Shown here in pieces: positions 14,079 to 14,437 of a stretch of 14,437 bases of DNA. Numbering within the stretch: the stretch's first letter is position 1; the number at the start of each line of letters is the position of its first letter. The translations under genes were made by a program, and so were the position numbers. Under the pieces are notes generated by a model that searched no databases, had not been told where the DNA came from, and saw only the letters and a list, made by a program, of their open reading frames with translations. Origin of the DNA: Klenkia sp. (GTDB lineage: Bacteria > Actinomycetota > Actinomycetes > Mycobacteriales > Geodermatophilaceae); assembly GCA_025966215.1 (NCBI GenBank), contig JAOPVM010000394.1, forward strand, positions 1 through 14,437, written 5' to 3'.

Positions 14079-14437
14079 GTGCCTGCCCCGTTGCCCACCG
14101 ACTGGTCCCGCGCGCTCGTGATCGCCGCGCACCCCGACGACATCGAGTACGGGGTCGCCGCCGCCGTCGCCGTGTGGACCGCGGCCGGCAAGCAGGTCCA
14201 CAACCTGCTGGCCACCCGCGGGGAGGCGGGGATCGCCGGTATGCCCCCGGCCGAGGCCGCGCCGCTGCGCGAGGAGGAGGAGCGTCGGTCGGCCGCCGTC
14301 GTGGGCGTGACCGAGGTGGAGTTCCTGGACCACCGGGACGGCACCCTGGTCGAGGGCCCCGGGCTGCGCCGCGACCTGGCCGCGGCGATCCGCCGGCACC
14401 GGCCCGAGCTGGTGGTCACCCTGCACGGCGGGGACAC
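14079..14437 (+). CDS. PIG-L family (LmbE-like) deacetylase, 3' end outside window
   Basis: The first 119 residues of a zinc-dependent N-deacetylase of the PIG-L/LmbE superfamily, which includes mycothiol enzymes MshB and Mca and acts on N-acetylglucosamine-type substrates. The metal-site motif AHPDDIEYG is at residues 17-25, with H18 and D21 corresponding to zinc ligands H13 and D16 of Msh[10 protein letters not shown] (47-55), [14 protein letters not shown] (64-77), FLDHRDG (82-88) and [11 protein letters not shown] (109-119) follow the family order. The third ligand histidine lies beyond the window. The sequence matches a common uncharacterised actinobacterial subfamily better than MshB itself, so a mycothiol role is not claimed. 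The GTG start gives the usual distance to the HPDD motif; the hydrolase stop is 16 nt upstream. TTG 14091 is a less likely start. Confidence 0.9.
   Translation, partial: MPAPLPTDWSRALVIAAHPDDIEYGVAAAVAVWTAAGKQVHNLLATRGEAGIAGMPPAEAAPLREEEERRSAAVVGVTEVEFLDHRDGTLVEGPGLRRDLAAAIRRHRPELVVTLHGGD

Noticed and set aside
14079..14437. Calling the last gene mshB (mycothiol synthesis)
   Set aside because: The HPDD motif is shared by the whole PIG-L superfamily. The visible part fits an uncharacterised subfamily, and no other mycothiol gene is nearby.

Overview
The window is very GC-rich (clearly above 70% by eye), with strong G/C bias at third codon positions, many GTG/TTG starts and short intergenic gaps. 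Gene content points to a high-GC actinobacterium. The protein style suggests a relative of the Geodermatophilaceae (Blastococcus/Modestobacter/Geodermatophilus), but that family placement is inference from memory of homologues, not a search. I see no rRNA, tRNA, CRISPR array, insertion sequence, prophage or plasmid feature. The region reads as ordinary chromosome with 15 protein genes, two of them cut by the window ends.

Layout. (1) 1-2402, plus strand: the C-terminal part of a type I ABC exporter, whose reading frame is open to the window edge, followed 4 nt later by a GNAT acetyltransferase. (2) 2403-5714, plus strand: a three-gene block of a Nif3-like metal-centre protein, a coiled-coil/C4 zinc-ribbon protein, and a bifunctional RNase HI/histidine phosphatase. 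This matches the order I recall for Rv2230c-Rv2229c-Rv2228c in Mycobacterium tuberculosis. (3) 5733-8220, minus strand: a polar amino acid ABC importer operon, transcribed in the order binding lipoprotein, permease, ATPase. (4) 8344-9363, plus strand: nadA, quinolinate synthase, divergent from the importer and without nadB or nadC beside it. (5) 9385-11387, minus strand: a TSUP (TauE/SafE) permease translationally coupled to an ArsB/SLC13-like permease. (6) 11412-14437, plus strand: a small DoxX-like membrane protein, a 14-TM-type MFS exporter, an alpha/beta hydrolase, and the start of a PIG-L (LmbE-like) deacetylase cut by the right edge.

The most interesting signals are regulatory. Several genes (Nif3-like, zinc ribbon, DoxX-like, TSUP, and less surely PIG-L) have a TANNNT-type -10 element only 6-8 nt before the start codon. 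This is the arrangement expected for leaderless mRNAs, which are common in actinobacteria. Between the TSUP and DoxX-like genes the two -10 elements point in opposite directions and share one TA dinucleotide, so a 24-bp gap looks like a compact bidirectional leaderless promoter.

I found no gene cluster that I can defend as a new biological system. The candidates for follow-up are the Nif3/zinc-ribbon/RNase H block, whose joint function is unclear, and the TSUP plus ArsB-like permease pair.
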